DNA of 11,644 bases from an uncultured Collinsella sp. (GCA_934654585.1 CAKUGF010000033.1:1-11644), one strand, 5' to 3'. Shown: positions 1-7,033, counted from the stretch's first letter. Numbers and translations are program-made. Notes: a model not told the origin generated them from the sequence alone.

Positions 1-546
1 GAGGCCCTGGACATTTCCGAGGAGGGCATCGTTCACGGCTTTGAGGGCGTCTTCGTTCCCGGTCGCATGGAGCTCTATCCGTCTGCATCGGGCAAAATCT
101 TGGGCGTCGTCGATTTTGCGCATAACGGCATGAGCCTCGAGACGCTCCTGCGTGACTTGCGCGAGAACTATCCCGAGCGCGAGCTGGCGGTTGTATTTGG
201 CGCCACGGGCGGCAAGGGCGTCGATCGCCGTACCACGATGGGTATCGCCGCCGGCAAGTACGCCGATCGCATCGTGATCACCGAGGATGACCCCGGTCCC
301 GAGGATGTCGAGGATATCTGCGCCGAGATTGCACGCAACGTCCAGGCCCAGGGAAACGATAATTGGCAGATTGTGACTGACCGCGTCGCTGCTATCGAGA
401 CGGCCGTGCGTGAGACCGAGCGACCCGCCGTGGTTATCGTGACCGGCAAGGGCGAGGAGGAGCGCATGCTGCGCAAGAGCGGACCCGAGCCCTGCGAGCG
501 CGACGGCTCGGTCCTCAAGCGCATTCTTGCGACGTACGATGCTTAG
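1..546 (+). CDS. murE: MurE-family UDP-MurNAc-peptide ligase, C-terminal part (5' end outside window)
   Basis: This is the 3' 181 codons of a Mur ligase; the frame is open from base 1, so the start lies upstream. MurE adds the third amino acid to UDP-MurNAc-L-Ala-D-Glu in the cytoplasm, using ATP. What is visible is the end of the central domain and the C-terminal substrate domain: VPGRMELY at fragment residues 19-26, VDFAHN at 37-42 (VDYAHTP in typical MurE), FGATGGKG at 67-74, the substrate motif position at 96-99 and GKGEEE at 149-154. The motif that reads DNPR in meso-diaminopimelate ligases reads DDPG here, and the usual GKGHE is GKGEE. From family knowledge this argues against a standard diaminopimelate enzyme and fits a lysine-type or other diamino acid ligase. 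It could also be a MurE paralogue of uncertain substrate. Family confidence is high, substrate is open. Confidence 0.82.
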   Translation, partial: EALDISEEGIVHGFEGVFVPGRMELYPSASGKILGVVDFAHNGMSLETLLRDLRENYPERELAVVFGATGGKGVDRRTTMGIAAGKYADRIVITEDDPGPEDVEDICAEIARNVQAQGNDNWQIVTDRVAAIETAVRETERPAVVIVTGKGEEERMLRKSGPEPCERDGSVLKRILATYDA

Positions 547-569
547 GCGTTATTGCCTTTAGACTATGT

Positions 570-603
570 GGGCGGCAGCACCGCTCGCGTGTCGCTGCCG
601 CCC
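570..603 (+). terminator. Hairpin downstream of the MurE-like gene, possible terminator
   Basis: A perfect 10-bp stem (GGGCGGCAGC at 570-579 pairing with GCTGCCGCCC at 594-603) with a 14-nt loop starts 24 bases after the stop codon. The bases that follow are only moderately T-rich (TGTGTTTGTCTTT a few bases on), so it is a weak intrinsic terminator at best. It separates the MurE-like gene from the HAD gene. Confidence 0.45.
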
Positions 604-672
604 GTTCCAAGTGTGTTTGTCTTTGGCAAAGCACGCCTTTAGACCCCAGCCCTTCTACGTAATGGAGTGACT

Positions 673-1584
673 ATGTCCCACAACACCCTGCCGACCGTTG
701 CCGAGCTTTCGGGCGAGATGCGCGAGCGCCTGGCCAAGGTCAAGTACGTCTTTACCGACCTGGACGCCACGATGCTTGCGCCCGGCTCGTGCGTGCTACG
801 CGACAACGACGGTAATCCCTCGACCAAACTCGTCGAGGCCGTCGTGGCGCTCGCCCGTGCCGGCATCCAGGTGGTTCCCACCTCGGGTCGCAACCGCACC
901 ATGATCCACGAGGATGCGCGTGTGCTCGGCCTCAACTCCTACATCGGCGAGATGGGCGGCCTGGTCATGTACGACCTCAAGGCCAACGACTGGGAGTATC
1001 TGACCGGCGATATGCCCTACGACCCCGCCTGCGGCCTCACGCCGCACCAGGTGATCGAGCGGACCGGCGTGTGCGAGAAGATTCTTGCCCGCTGGCCGCA
1101 CAAGATCGAGTATCACAACGACATGTCGACTGGCTACAAGTACCGCGAGGTCACCGTCGGCATGCGCGGCGATATTCCCGATGACGAGGCGCAGGCCATC
1201 CTCGACGAGGCCGGCTGCGGTCTGGTCTGGGCCTGCAACGGTCACCTGACGCATCTGTCCAAGCCGACGACGCTCGAGCTCGATCGCGTCGAGGATGGCC
1301 GTGCGTACAACATCAACCCGTCGGGCCTCGACAAGGGCGTGGCAGTCGCGCGCTTCTGCGAGCACTTGGGTATCGAGCGCGAGGAGACGCTGGCGCTTGG
1401 CGATTCCGAGTCCGATTTCTACATGGCCGACCACGTGGGCACGTTCTGCCTGGTCGAGAATGGCCTGACCAGCGCCGGCGCGCCCGAGTTCCTGGAGGCT
1501 TGCGACAATGCCTTCGTCACGCGCGGCAAGATTGTCGACGGCTGGGTGGCAACGGCCGAGCTGCTCGTCGCGGCTCGTTCGTAG
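673..1584 (+). CDS. HAD-superfamily hydrolase (type IIB, Cof/sugar-phosphatase-like)
   Basis: A 303-residue cytoplasmic phosphatase of the haloacid dehalogenase superfamily. Motif I is DLDAT at residues 29-33 (nucleophile Asp29, acid/base Asp31), motif II is around PTSGRN at 69-74, the motif III lysine is in DKG near 220-222 and motif IV is GDSESD at 243-248, with the large cap between motifs II and III that marks type IIB members such as Cof phosphatases and mannosyl-3-phosphoglycerate or sucrose-phosphate phosphatases. The substrate cannot be told from sequence. I chose ATG 673 rather than GTG 667 because GGAG at 664-667 sits 5 bases before it and overlaps the GTG. Motif I has Ala where most members have Gly (DxDGT). 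The stop codon lies inside an 18-bp palindrome, and murI starts 48 bases further on, so co-transcription is plausible. Confidence 0.85.
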   Translation: MSHNTLPTVAELSGEMRERLAKVKYVFTDLDATMLAPGSCVLRDNDGNPSTKLVEAVVALARAGIQVVPTSGRNRTMIHEDARVLGLNSYIGEMGGLVMYDLKANDWEYLTGDMPYDPACGLTPHQVIERTGVCEKILARWPHKIEYHNDMSTGYKYREVTVGMRGDIPDDEAQAILDEAGCGLVWACNGHLTHLSKPTTLELDRVEDGRAYNINPSGLDKGVAVARFCEHLGIEREETLALGDSESDFYMADHVGTFCLVENGLTSAGAPEFLEACDNAFVTRGKIVDGWVATAELLVAARS

Positions 1585-1597
1585 TGGCGCCACTACG
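1580..1597. repeat. Perfect 18-bp palindrome over the HAD gene stop codon
   Basis: CGTAGTGGC at 1580-1588 is followed directly by its reverse complement GCCACTACG at 1589-1597; the TAG stop (1582-1584) lies inside. Two bases further on, GTAACCTGTCT (1599-1609) matches exactly 11 bases of the palindromic element after the exporter gene (11233-11243). It may be a decayed member of the stop-codon-abutting palindrome family, a protein-binding site, or chance. Confidence 0.4.
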
Positions 1598-1632
1598 CGT
1601 AACCTGTCTGTTCGAGAGAATCTGGTGAGGCA

Positions 1633-2517
1633 ATGTCCGATATCGAGAATCTGGCTGGCGACACGCGCCCGATCGGCGTGTTCGACTCGGGTCTGGGCGG
1701 CCTGACGGTCGCGCGCGCCATAGCCACGGCGCTTCCGCATGAGTCCGTCTACTACTTTGGCGACACCAAGCGTTGCCCCTACGGCACGCGTACCGAGGAC
1801 GAAGTGCGCTCGTTTGCGTTACAGGCGGGCCGGTGGCTGTCGAGGCACGACGTCAAGATTATGGTCATCGCCTGCAATACGGCGACGGCCGCGGCGTTGC
1901 GCCTGGCCCAGCAGGTGCTCGACGTTCCCGTTATCGGTGTGATCGCGCCGGGCGCCCGCGCGGCAATCAATAGCACCCGCACGCGCCGCGTGGGCGTGCT
2001 CGCCACCAACCTCACCATTCGCTCGGGCGCCTATACGCGTGCGATCCAAGATTTGGATGCCGGTGTGGATGTATACGGCTGCCCGGCTTCGAGTTTTGTC
2101 GAGGTCGTCGAGCATGAGCTCGCATCTGGCACGCATTTGCAGGAGCAGTGGCTCGAGAACGAGGACATTTTCGACACGCCCGCCGTGCGCGCGCTGGTCG
2201 GCGCTACGGTTGAGCCCCTGTACGACCACGGTATCGATACTGTGGTGCTGGGCTGTACACATTTTCCGCTGCTGGTGGGACCTATTCGCCATGCACTTGG
2301 CCCGCAGGTCCGCGTCGTGAGCTCTGCCGAGGAGACCACGCGCGAGCTGACGGATATCCTCACGCGTCGCGAACAGCTGGCAGGCGATACTGCCGAGCCG
2401 CAGCATCGTTTTGCCACGACGTCTGACAATATTGCTGAGTTTGCGGTGGCGGGCAGCTTCATCTTCGGCCAACCGCTCAAAAGCATTGAGCACGTGGACC
2501 TTGACGAGCTGAGCTAG
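1633..2517 (+). CDS. murI: Glutamate racemase MurI
   Basis: Interconverts L- and D-glutamate without cofactor and supplies the D-Glu that MurD adds to the peptidoglycan stem peptide; cytoplasmic. The 294-residue length is normal for the family. Diagnostic motifs are all present: VFDSGLGGL with Asp18 and Ser19, YFGDTKRCPYG at 41-51, ACNTATAAA with catalytic Cys81, and VLGCTHFPLL with the second catalytic Cys208 and His210. The start is ATG 1633; the only ribosome-binding-like sequence, GGTGAGG at 1624-1630, ends just 2 bases before it, closer than usual, and no better in-frame start lies nearby because the conserved Asp motif begins about 15 residues in. It lies 48 bases after the HAD gene and 45 bases before rph, and is likely part of the same transcript through dtd. 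Confidence 0.96.
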   Translation: MSDIENLAGDTRPIGVFDSGLGGLTVARAIATALPHESVYYFGDTKRCPYGTRTEDEVRSFALQAGRWLSRHDVKIMVIACNTATAAALRLAQQVLDVPVIGVIAPGARAAINSTRTRRVGVLATNLTIRSGAYTRAIQDLDAGVDVYGCPASSFVEVVEHELASGTHLQEQWLENEDIFDTPAVRALVGATVEPLYDHGIDTVVLGCTHFPLLVGPIRHALGPQVRVVSSAEETTRELTDILTRREQLAGDTAEPQHRFATTSDNIAEFAVAGSFIFGQPLKSIEHVDLDELS

Positions 2518-2562
2518 CAATCGGCGCCGCCCGGCAGCTTTTCTATGCGAAAGGACTTACCT

Positions 2563-3288
<726 letters not shown>

Positions 3289-3321
3289 CCTACCAAAAAG
3301 GGACAGGTTTGTTTTGGCAGG
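3289..3321. repeat. Variable-stem palindromic unit 1, abutting the rph stop codon
   Basis: A 10-nt stem (CCTACCAAAA at 3289-3298; TTTTGGCAGG at 3312-3321, one mismatch) encloses the 13-nt core AGGGACAGGTTTG. The unit starts at the first base after the TAA of rph. The core resembles those at 4521-4633, 9330-9409 and 11188-11254, while the stem is different at each. Only one unit is present here, without the inverted partner found at the other loci. Confidence 0.6.
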
Positions 3322-3356
3322 TTTTATCTGCGGAAATGCCGAACTGTAAGGTTTCT

Positions 3357-3403
3357 GCCGCCAAGGAGGGGAGAGGGCGAGAGTCCGATTTCCCTTGGGC
3401 GGC
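3357..3403 (+). other. Hairpin in the rph-rdgB gap
   Basis: GCCGCCAAGG (3357-3366) pairs with CCTTGGGCGGC (3393-3403) with one bulged G, leaving a 26-nt loop. A short T-rich stretch (TTTGCTAT) follows. It lies just upstream of the rdgB ribosome binding site at 3418-3424. It may be a weak terminator or an mRNA-processing structure. The role is not clear. Confidence 0.3.
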
Positions 3404-3430
3404 TTTGCTATAAGGACAAGGAGGCCAGCC

Positions 3431-4072
3431 ATGGCACTTGAGAAGATCGATATCGACACCCTCGACCCGGCGGCGACCATCGTCGTGGCAACCGGCAATG
3501 CTCATAAGCTCACCGAGATTGAAGCTATTTTGGGCAAGGTCATGCCCGAGGTGCGCTTTGTGGCGCTCGGCCAGCTGGGTGATTTTGAGGACCCCGAGGA
3601 AAATGGCACGACGTTTTTGGAGAACGCCATCATTAAGGCCCAGGCTGCGGTCGAGGAGACGGGCCTCATGGCTATCGCTGACGATTCCGGCCTGGTCGTC
3701 GATGCCCTGAACGGCGAGCCCGGCGTATATAGCGCACGTTACGCGGGCGTGCACGGCGACGATGCCGCCAACAATGCCAAGCTGCTCGTGAACCTGGAGG
3801 GCGTGGCCGACGAGGACCGCACCGCGCGCTTTATGAGTGTCGTTGCGCTCATCGATACGGACGGCCTGGTCACCTATGGCGAGGGCGCCTGCGAGGGTGT
3901 CATTGCGCACGAGGGACGCGGAGATCACGGCTTTGGCTACGACCCGCTGTTCCTGCCGGTCGACACGCCGGGCAAGACCATGGCCGAGCTGACGTCGGAC
4001 GAGAAGAACGCCATCAGCCATCGATTCCATGCGCTCGAGCACCTGTCAGCCAAGCTGACGGGCGAGGAGTAG
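3431..4072 (+). CDS. rdgB: XTP/dITP diphosphatase (RdgB/HAM1 family)
   Basis: Hydrolyses non-canonical purine nucleoside triphosphates (ITP, dITP, XTP) to the monophosphate and pyrophosphate, keeping deaminated bases out of DNA and RNA; cytoplasmic homodimer. The 213-residue length is normal. Signature features are TGNAHKLTEIE from residue 21 (triphosphate binding), GTTFLENAIIKAQAA, ADDSGLVVDAL with the catalytic DDSG at 84-87, GVYSARYAG, FGYDPLFLP around 168-176, and EKNAISHR at 191-198 (base specificity). The start is ATG 3431 because a full AAGGAGG (3418-3424) lies 6 bases before it; the open frame extends 36 bases upstream without a comparable site. It follows rph after a 142-base gap holding a repeat unit and a hairpin, and is 3 bases from dtd, so these two are surely co-transcribed. 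Confidence 0.95.
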   Translation: MALEKIDIDTLDPAATIVVATGNAHKLTEIEAILGKVMPEVRFVALGQLGDFEDPEENGTTFLENAIIKAQAAVEETGLMAIADDSGLVVDALNGEPGVYSARYAGVHGDDAANNAKLLVNLEGVADEDRTARFMSVVALIDTDGLVTYGEGACEGVIAHEGRGDHGFGYDPLFLPVDTPGKTMAELTSDEKNAISHRFHALEHLSAKLTGEE

Positions 4073-4075
4073 ACC

Positions 4076-4522
4076 GTGCGTGCGGTAGTGCAGCGTGTGC
4101 TAAACGCCGGCGTGACGGTCGACGGCGAGTGCGTGGGTCGTATTGGACGCGGCTACCTGGTGTTGTTGGGCGTGGGCCACGGCGACACGCGCGCCGAGGC
4201 CGATAAGTTGTGGGGCAAGCTCTGGGGCTTGCGCATTAACGAGGACGAGAACGGCAAGACCAATCTGGCGCTTGCCGATGTCGACGGCGAGGTGCTCGTG
4301 GTGTCGCAGTTCACGCTGTTCGCCGACTGCCGCCACGGCAGGCGTCCGTCGTTTACGGATGCCGGCGCGCCCGATGTGGCCAACGAGCTCTACGAGTATT
4401 TCCTGACGCTTGTGCGCGAAGACGTCGAACACGTAGCGCACGGCATCTTTGGCGCCGACATGAAGGTCGACCTCGTCAATGACGGCCCATTCACCATCGT
4501 CTTAGACACGGACAATCTGTAA
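4076..4522 (+). CDS. dtd: D-aminoacyl-tRNA deacylase
   Basis: Removes D-amino acids (and misloaded glycine) from tRNA, a chiral proofreading step in translation; homodimer in the cytoplasm. The 148-residue length fits. It starts MRAVVQRV as the family does, carries the catalytic SQFTLFAD motif (SQFT at 77-80), RRPSF at 89-93, and ends with [10 protein letters not shown] (135-144), the NxGP-type cross-subunit motif, here N-D-G-P. The start is GTG 4076: GAGGAG at 4063-4068 inside the end of rdgB precedes it by 7 bases, and the first codons align with the family. Only 3 bases separate it from the rdgB stop, which indicates translational coupling. The TAA stop overlaps the start of a long palindromic element. 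With murI upstream, the cluster both makes a D-amino acid and removes D-amino acids from tRNA. Confidence 0.95.
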   Translation: MRAVVQRVLNAGVTVDGECVGRIGRGYLVLLGVGHGDTRAEADKLWGKLWGLRINEDENGKTNLALADVDGEVLVVSQFTLFADCRHGRRPSFTDAGAPDVANELYEYFLTLVREDVEHVAHGIFGADMKVDLVNDGPFTIVLDTDNL

Positions 4523-4633
4523 GTAGCTAATTTGGGACGGGGCTCTTTTAGCTACTTGCGCATGTTTTCTGGAACGGGGATAGCTGTCCGACGTAGAAGT
4601 AGCTAAAAAAGCCCCGTCCCAAATTTGCTACTT
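4521..4633. repeat. Long imperfect palindrome of two inverted variable-stem units
   Basis: The left unit is 4521-4557 and the right unit 4597-4633, both 37 nt, and the right unit is the reverse complement of the left with two differences. Each unit is itself a small hairpin: AAGTAGCTAA ... TTAGCTACTT (10-bp stem at 4521-4530 and 4548-4557) around the core TTTGGGACGGGGCTCTT. The 39-nt spacer is not obviously symmetric. GCTACTTGCGCAT occurs as a direct repeat at the end of both units (4551-4563 and 4627-4639). The left unit overlaps the dtd TAA stop. It may also serve as a transcription barrier between dtd and veg, since it can form a very stable long hairpin. Confidence 0.85.
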
Positions 4634-4661
4634 GCGCATTGCTTCAGTAGGGTGCTATAGT
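4632..4661 (+). promoter_or_regulatory. Candidate sigma-A-type promoter for veg-ispE
   Basis: TTGCGC (4632-4637) and TATAGT (4656-4661) are spaced by 18 bases, and the -10 is extended by TG one base upstream (TGCTATAGT). The -35 hexamer starts in the last two bases of the palindromic repeat. This is the best promoter match in the gap, and it puts the start of transcription about 60 bases before veg. Confidence 0.5.
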
Positions 4662-4681
4662 ATTAGAGTTTTGTCTATCTT

Positions 4682-4701
4682 AGGGGTATTATCCCCTTTT
4701 T
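4682..4701 (+). terminator. Small attenuator-like hairpin in the veg leader
   Basis: AGGGG (4682-4686) and CCCCT (4693-4697) form a 5-bp stem with the loop TATTAT, followed by a run of five T (4697-4701). It sits between the candidate promoter and the GGAGG of veg. The shape is that of a short intrinsic terminator, so it could attenuate read-through into veg-ispE or simply be a weak structure. Confidence 0.4.
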
Positions 4702-4728
4702 GAATTACACCTTCTGGAGGCCCTGTTC

Positions 4729-5025
4729 ATGGAAGAGATGGAAGTCAATCACGTCGACGACATCCACGAGAAGCTGACCGACATGGTGGGCGATCGCGTA
4801 AAGGTGAAGGCCAACATGGGCCGCACCCGCGTCGTCGAGCGCATGGGCACCATCAAGAGCGTCCATCCCGCCGTCTTTATCGTCGAGGTTGACGAGCGCC
4901 GCGGTCGCAAGTCGCGTCAGTCTTACCAGTATATCGATGTTCTCACCGGCCAGGTCGAGCTGTTCGACCCCGAGAGCGGCGAGCACATCTTTACCCCGCT
5001 TGGCAATCAGCTCGAGGAGCACTAA
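4729..5025 (+). CDS. veg: Veg family protein (DUF1021)
   Basis: A 98-residue protein of the Veg family. In Bacillus subtilis Veg is a small, strongly expressed protein reported to stimulate biofilm matrix genes; its molecular role elsewhere is not settled. The family pattern is visible: an N-terminal helix ending in GDRVKVKANMGRTRVVERMGTI (residues 21-42; the KANxGR segment is most conserved), then HPAVFIVEVDE and SYQYIDVLTGQVEL, together suggesting a small beta-barrel. It has a few extra residues at both ends compared with the Bacillus protein. The start is ATG 4729, 8 bases after GGAGG (4716-4720). It lies 2 bases before ispE, as veg lies close to ispE in Bacillus, which supports both calls. 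Confidence 0.85.
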   Translation: MEEMEVNHVDDIHEKLTDMVGDRVKVKANMGRTRVVERMGTIKSVHPAVFIVEVDERRGRKSRQSYQYIDVLTGQVELFDPESGEHIFTPLGNQLEEH

Positions 5026-5027
5026 CG

Positions 5028-5924
5028 GTGACCGATCGGTCCCTGACTCTTTTCGCGCCGGCAAAGATCAACCTCTACCTGGGGGTTCATACCGAGCGTG
5101 ACGACCGCGGCTACCACAAGGTCGATTCCCTGATGGCAGCCGTCGGTCTTGCCGATACCGTGACGGTCACTCCGGCGCAGGAGCTGACCGTACAGACGGT
5201 TCCGGCATCCGATTTTCCCATGCAAAAGAATACGGCGTATCGTGCTGCTGTCGCTATGGCCGAGCATTATGGCTGCGAGGCCGACGTGTGCGTGACGATC
5301 AAGAAGCGCATCCCGCTGTGCGCCGGCCTGGGCGGTCCCTCGACGGACGCCGCGGCGGTCATTGCCGCCTTGGCGGAGCTTTGGGGCATCGACCGCACCG
5401 ATCCCGCGCTCGACGAGATCGCCCGCGGCATTGGCGCCGATGTTCCCTTCTTTTTGCACGCGAGCCCTGCGTTCTATGTGGGCGGGGGAGACGTTCTGGC
5501 GACTGAGTACCCCGCGCTGCCCGCGACACCCGTCGTGCTGGTCAAGCCGCGCGAGGCAAGCGTTTCAACAATTGAAGCCTATCGACGTTTTGATGAGACC
5601 CCGGTACCGGCAGACAAGCCCGGCGCGATTGCCTCGGCCTTGCGCGCTGGGGATGCCGACATGGCTTATGCGCTCATCCATAACAATTTGGGCGTCATTT
5701 CTGCTCAGATGGAGCCGCAGATTAAAACGGCGCTCGACTGGCTGTGCGCACAGAACGGTACCGTTGCCGTGAATGTGTGCGGGTCGGGTGCATGTTCGTT
5801 TGCCATTTGTGACACCGCTGCCACGGCAGCCAATCTTGCAACACTCGCTCAGCAAAATGGCTGGTGGGCCTGCGCGACGGAGCTTATCTCCGACACGGTT
5901 CGCATCGAAGTGCCAAAGAAGTAA
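5028..5924 (+). CDS. ispE: 4-diphosphocytidyl-2-C-methyl-D-erythritol kinase IspE
   Basis: Phosphorylates CDP-methylerythritol with ATP in the non-mevalonate (MEP) pathway of isoprenoid precursors; a GHMP-family kinase in the cytoplasm. At 298 residues it is full length. Motifs: APAKINLYLGV (residues 10-20) with catalytic Lys13, the ATP-binding glycine loop PLCAGLGGPSTDAAA (96-110) with catalytic Asp107, IGADVPFFL (135-143), and the C-terminal CGSGACSFAI. The loop reads GGPST where most IspE read GGGSS or GGSA. The start is GTG 5028, 8 bases after GAGGAG (5014-5019) at the end of veg and 2 bases after the veg stop; this leaves the usual short stretch before APAKINL. It implies that the host makes isoprenoids by the MEP route. 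Confidence 0.95.
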   Translation: MTDRSLTLFAPAKINLYLGVHTERDDRGYHKVDSLMAAVGLADTVTVTPAQELTVQTVPASDFPMQKNTAYRAAVAMAEHYGCEADVCVTIKKRIPLCAGLGGPSTDAAAVIAALAELWGIDRTDPALDEIARGIGADVPFFLHASPAFYVGGGDVLATEYPALPATPVVLVKPREASVSTIEAYRRFDETPVPADKPGAIASALRAGDADMAYALIHNNLGVISAQMEPQIKTALDWLCAQNGTVAVNVCGSGACSFAICDTAATAANLATLAQQNGWWACATELISDTVRIEVPKK

Positions 5925-5933
5925 AAATTTCTC

Positions 5934-5962
5934 TAGCACACGGCGGAAATCTTTGTTACTAT
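5934..5962 (+). promoter_or_regulatory. Candidate promoter of tRNA-Pro
   Basis: TACTAT at 5957-5962 is a good -10 hexamer; transcription would begin a few bases before the tRNA at 5974, as is usual for tRNA genes. The -35 region at a 17-base spacing (TAGCAC, 5934-5939) is poor. Confidence 0.45.
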
Positions 5963-5973
5963 AGTCGAGCTAA

Positions 5974-6050
5974 CGGGTTGTGGCTCAGTTTGGTAGAGCA
6001 CTGCGTTCGGGACGCAGGGGTCGCTGGTTCAAATCCAGTCAACCCGACCA
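5974..6050 (+). tRNA. tRNA-Pro (anticodon CGG)
   Basis: A complete cloverleaf: acceptor stem CGGGTTG / CAACCCG (5974-5980 / 6040-6046), D arm GGCTC...GAGC, anticodon stem CTGCG / CGCAG (6001-6005 / 6013-6017) with loop TTCGGGA, giving anticodon CGG at 6008-6010, and T arm GCTGG TTCAAAT CCAGT with a G-T closing pair. The discriminator is A6047 and the 3' CCA (6048-6050) is encoded. It decodes the proline codon CCG, expected to be frequent in a high-GC genome. It stands alone, with its own terminator 10 bases downstream. Confidence 0.96.
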
Positions 6051-6060
6051 GAGCATGAGG

Positions 6061-6089
6061 AGGGACCGCTTCTTGCGGTCCCTTTTTTT
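6061..6089 (+). terminator. Intrinsic terminator of tRNA-Pro
   Basis: A perfect 9-bp stem AGGGACCGC / GCGGTCCCT (6061-6069 / 6075-6083) with a 5-nt loop, followed by seven T (6083-6089). Confidence 0.93.
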
Positions 6090-6140
6090 AGCTATTGTTG
6101 CTCTTGTTGTGATTCCAAGCTGCATGCAGGCCCGCTGCGG

Positions 6141-6146
6141 TATAAT
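6141..6146 (+). promoter_or_regulatory. Candidate -10 element for tatA
   Basis: A perfect TATAAT lies 40 bases before the tatA start and downstream of the tRNA terminator, where a new promoter is needed. No convincing -35 is found at 16-18 bases upstream (AGCTGC or neighbours), so only the -10 is called. Confidence 0.5.
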
Positions 6147-6185
6147 CCATCGAGCTTGTTTGCATTGATTCCGGGAGGAAAGTAC

Positions 6186-6455
6186 ATGTTCCCTAAAGGC
6201 TTTGAGTGGGTAGTTATCCTTATTGTCGCCCTGTTGATTTTTGGGCCCAAGAACCTGCCGAAGCTCGGCAAGTCGCTCGGTTCCACCGTCAAGAATATCC
6301 GCGAGGGTATGGAAGGTGACAAGGGCGAGTCCAAGCAGGCCGAGGAGGTTGTGGTCGAGGAGTCCGAGGAGGACAAGGAGATCGCTGAGCTCGAGGCTAA
6401 GCTCGCTGCTGCCAAGAAAAAGAAGGCAGAGGACGGCGACGCGGACGCAGAGTAG
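6186..6455 (+). CDS. tatA: Twin-arginine translocase subunit TatA/E
   Basis: A pore-forming subunit of the Sec-independent Tat system, which exports folded, often cofactor-bearing proteins with RR signal peptides. The 89 residues show the standard layout: a short N-terminal transmembrane helix (about residues 6-19, EWVVILIVALLIF), the FGPKNLPKLGKSLG hinge and amphipathic helix (19-32 onward), then a highly charged tail with an acidic part and a lysine-rich stretch near the end. ATG 6186 was chosen since GGGAGG (6173-6178) precedes it by 7 bases and the helix must begin close to the N terminus. The FGP motif does not separate TatA from TatE, and TatB is less likely because that family usually has a longer, different hinge. 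No tatC is in the window. It is a single-gene unit with promoter and terminator. Confidence 0.93.
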   Translation: MFPKGFEWVVILIVALLIFGPKNLPKLGKSLGSTVKNIREGMEGDKGESKQAEEVVVEESEEDKEIAELEAKLAAAKKKKAEDGDADAE

Positions 6456-6480
6456 TCCCATCCCTTTGGGGTGAGCACCT

Positions 6481-6514
6481 GACCGGCTTGCCCGCAGGCT
6501 AGCCGGTCTTTTTT
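6481..6514 (+). terminator. Intrinsic terminator of tatA
   Basis: GACCGGCT (6481-6488) pairs with AGCCGGTC (6501-6508); GCC / GGC inside extends the stem past one T-T mismatch around a CGCA loop. Six T follow (6509-6514). Confidence 0.93.
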
Positions 6515-6562
6515 GTTTTGTAGACAGTTGATTTGTTAGATCATAGTTGGGGAGATATCCGT

Positions 6563-7033
6563 ATGGACGCAAGCCAGATCGTACTGACCGCTGAGGGCCG
6601 CCAGAAGCTCGTCGAGGAGCTTGCTTGGCGTGAGGGCGATTACGCCAAGGAGATCGTCGAGGACATCAAGGAAGCCCGTGCGTTCGGCGACCTTTCGGAG
6701 AACTCCGAGTACGACGCCGCCAAGGACAAGCAGGCACAGAACGCCGCTCGTATTGCCGAGATTCAGGCTATTCTCGCCAACGCTCAGGTTGCTGCCACCA
6801 CGGGCGATCTGACCGTCTCCATCGGTTCCACCGTTTCGCTGATCGATCCCAACGGTGAGGTCATGGAAGTCACGCTCGTCGGTACCACCGAGACCAACTC
6901 GCTCGAGCACAAGATCTCCAACGAGTCTCCGGTCGGCCACGCCATCATCGGTCACGGCGAGGGCGACTCCGTCGAGGTCGTTACGCCTTCCGGCAAGACT
7001 CGCGTCTACACCATCGCCAAGATCGCACGCTAG
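6563..7033 (+). CDS. greA: Transcription elongation factor GreA
   Basis: Binds the secondary channel of RNA polymerase and stimulates cleavage of backtracked RNA, rescuing stalled elongation. The 156 residues match the family (about 158). The N-terminal coiled-coil domain (about 1-75) is plain, with LTAEGRQKLVEEL at 8-20 and the acidic tip FGDLSENSEYDAAKD at 41-55, where Asp43 and Glu46 correspond to the metal-coordinating residues. The C-terminal FKBP-like domain follows, with SNESPVGHAIIGHGEGDSV. The start is ATG 6563, 8 bases after GGGGAG (6549-6554); a TTG 30 bases upstream is also in frame but lies before that site. It stands between two strong terminators, so it is probably monocistronic, though I see no convincing promoter in the 48 bases upstream. 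Confidence 0.96.
   Translation: MDASQIVLTAEGRQKLVEELAWREGDYAKEIVEDIKEARAFGDLSENSEYDAAKDKQAQNAARIAEIQAILANAQVAATTGDLTVSIGSTVSLIDPNGEVMEVTLVGTTETNSLEHKISNESPVGHAIIGHGEGDSVEVVTPSGKTRVYTIAKIAR

Noticed and set aside
796..1740. Long minus-strand open frame (314 codons) over the HAD gene and into murI
   Set aside because: Antisense shadow caused by GC-rich codon structure; it crosses two genes with complete catalytic motifs, has no family pattern and no role for its own start.
3406..3414. TGCTATAAG, an extended -10 match before rdgB
   Set aside because: Transcription from it would start on the rdgB ribosome binding site, and there is no -35; rdgB more likely reads from the upstream transcript.
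6521..6549. TAGACA plus a downstream A/T-rich hexamer as the greA promoter
   Set aside because: The -35 is reasonable, but no acceptable -10 lies at 16-18 bases spacing.
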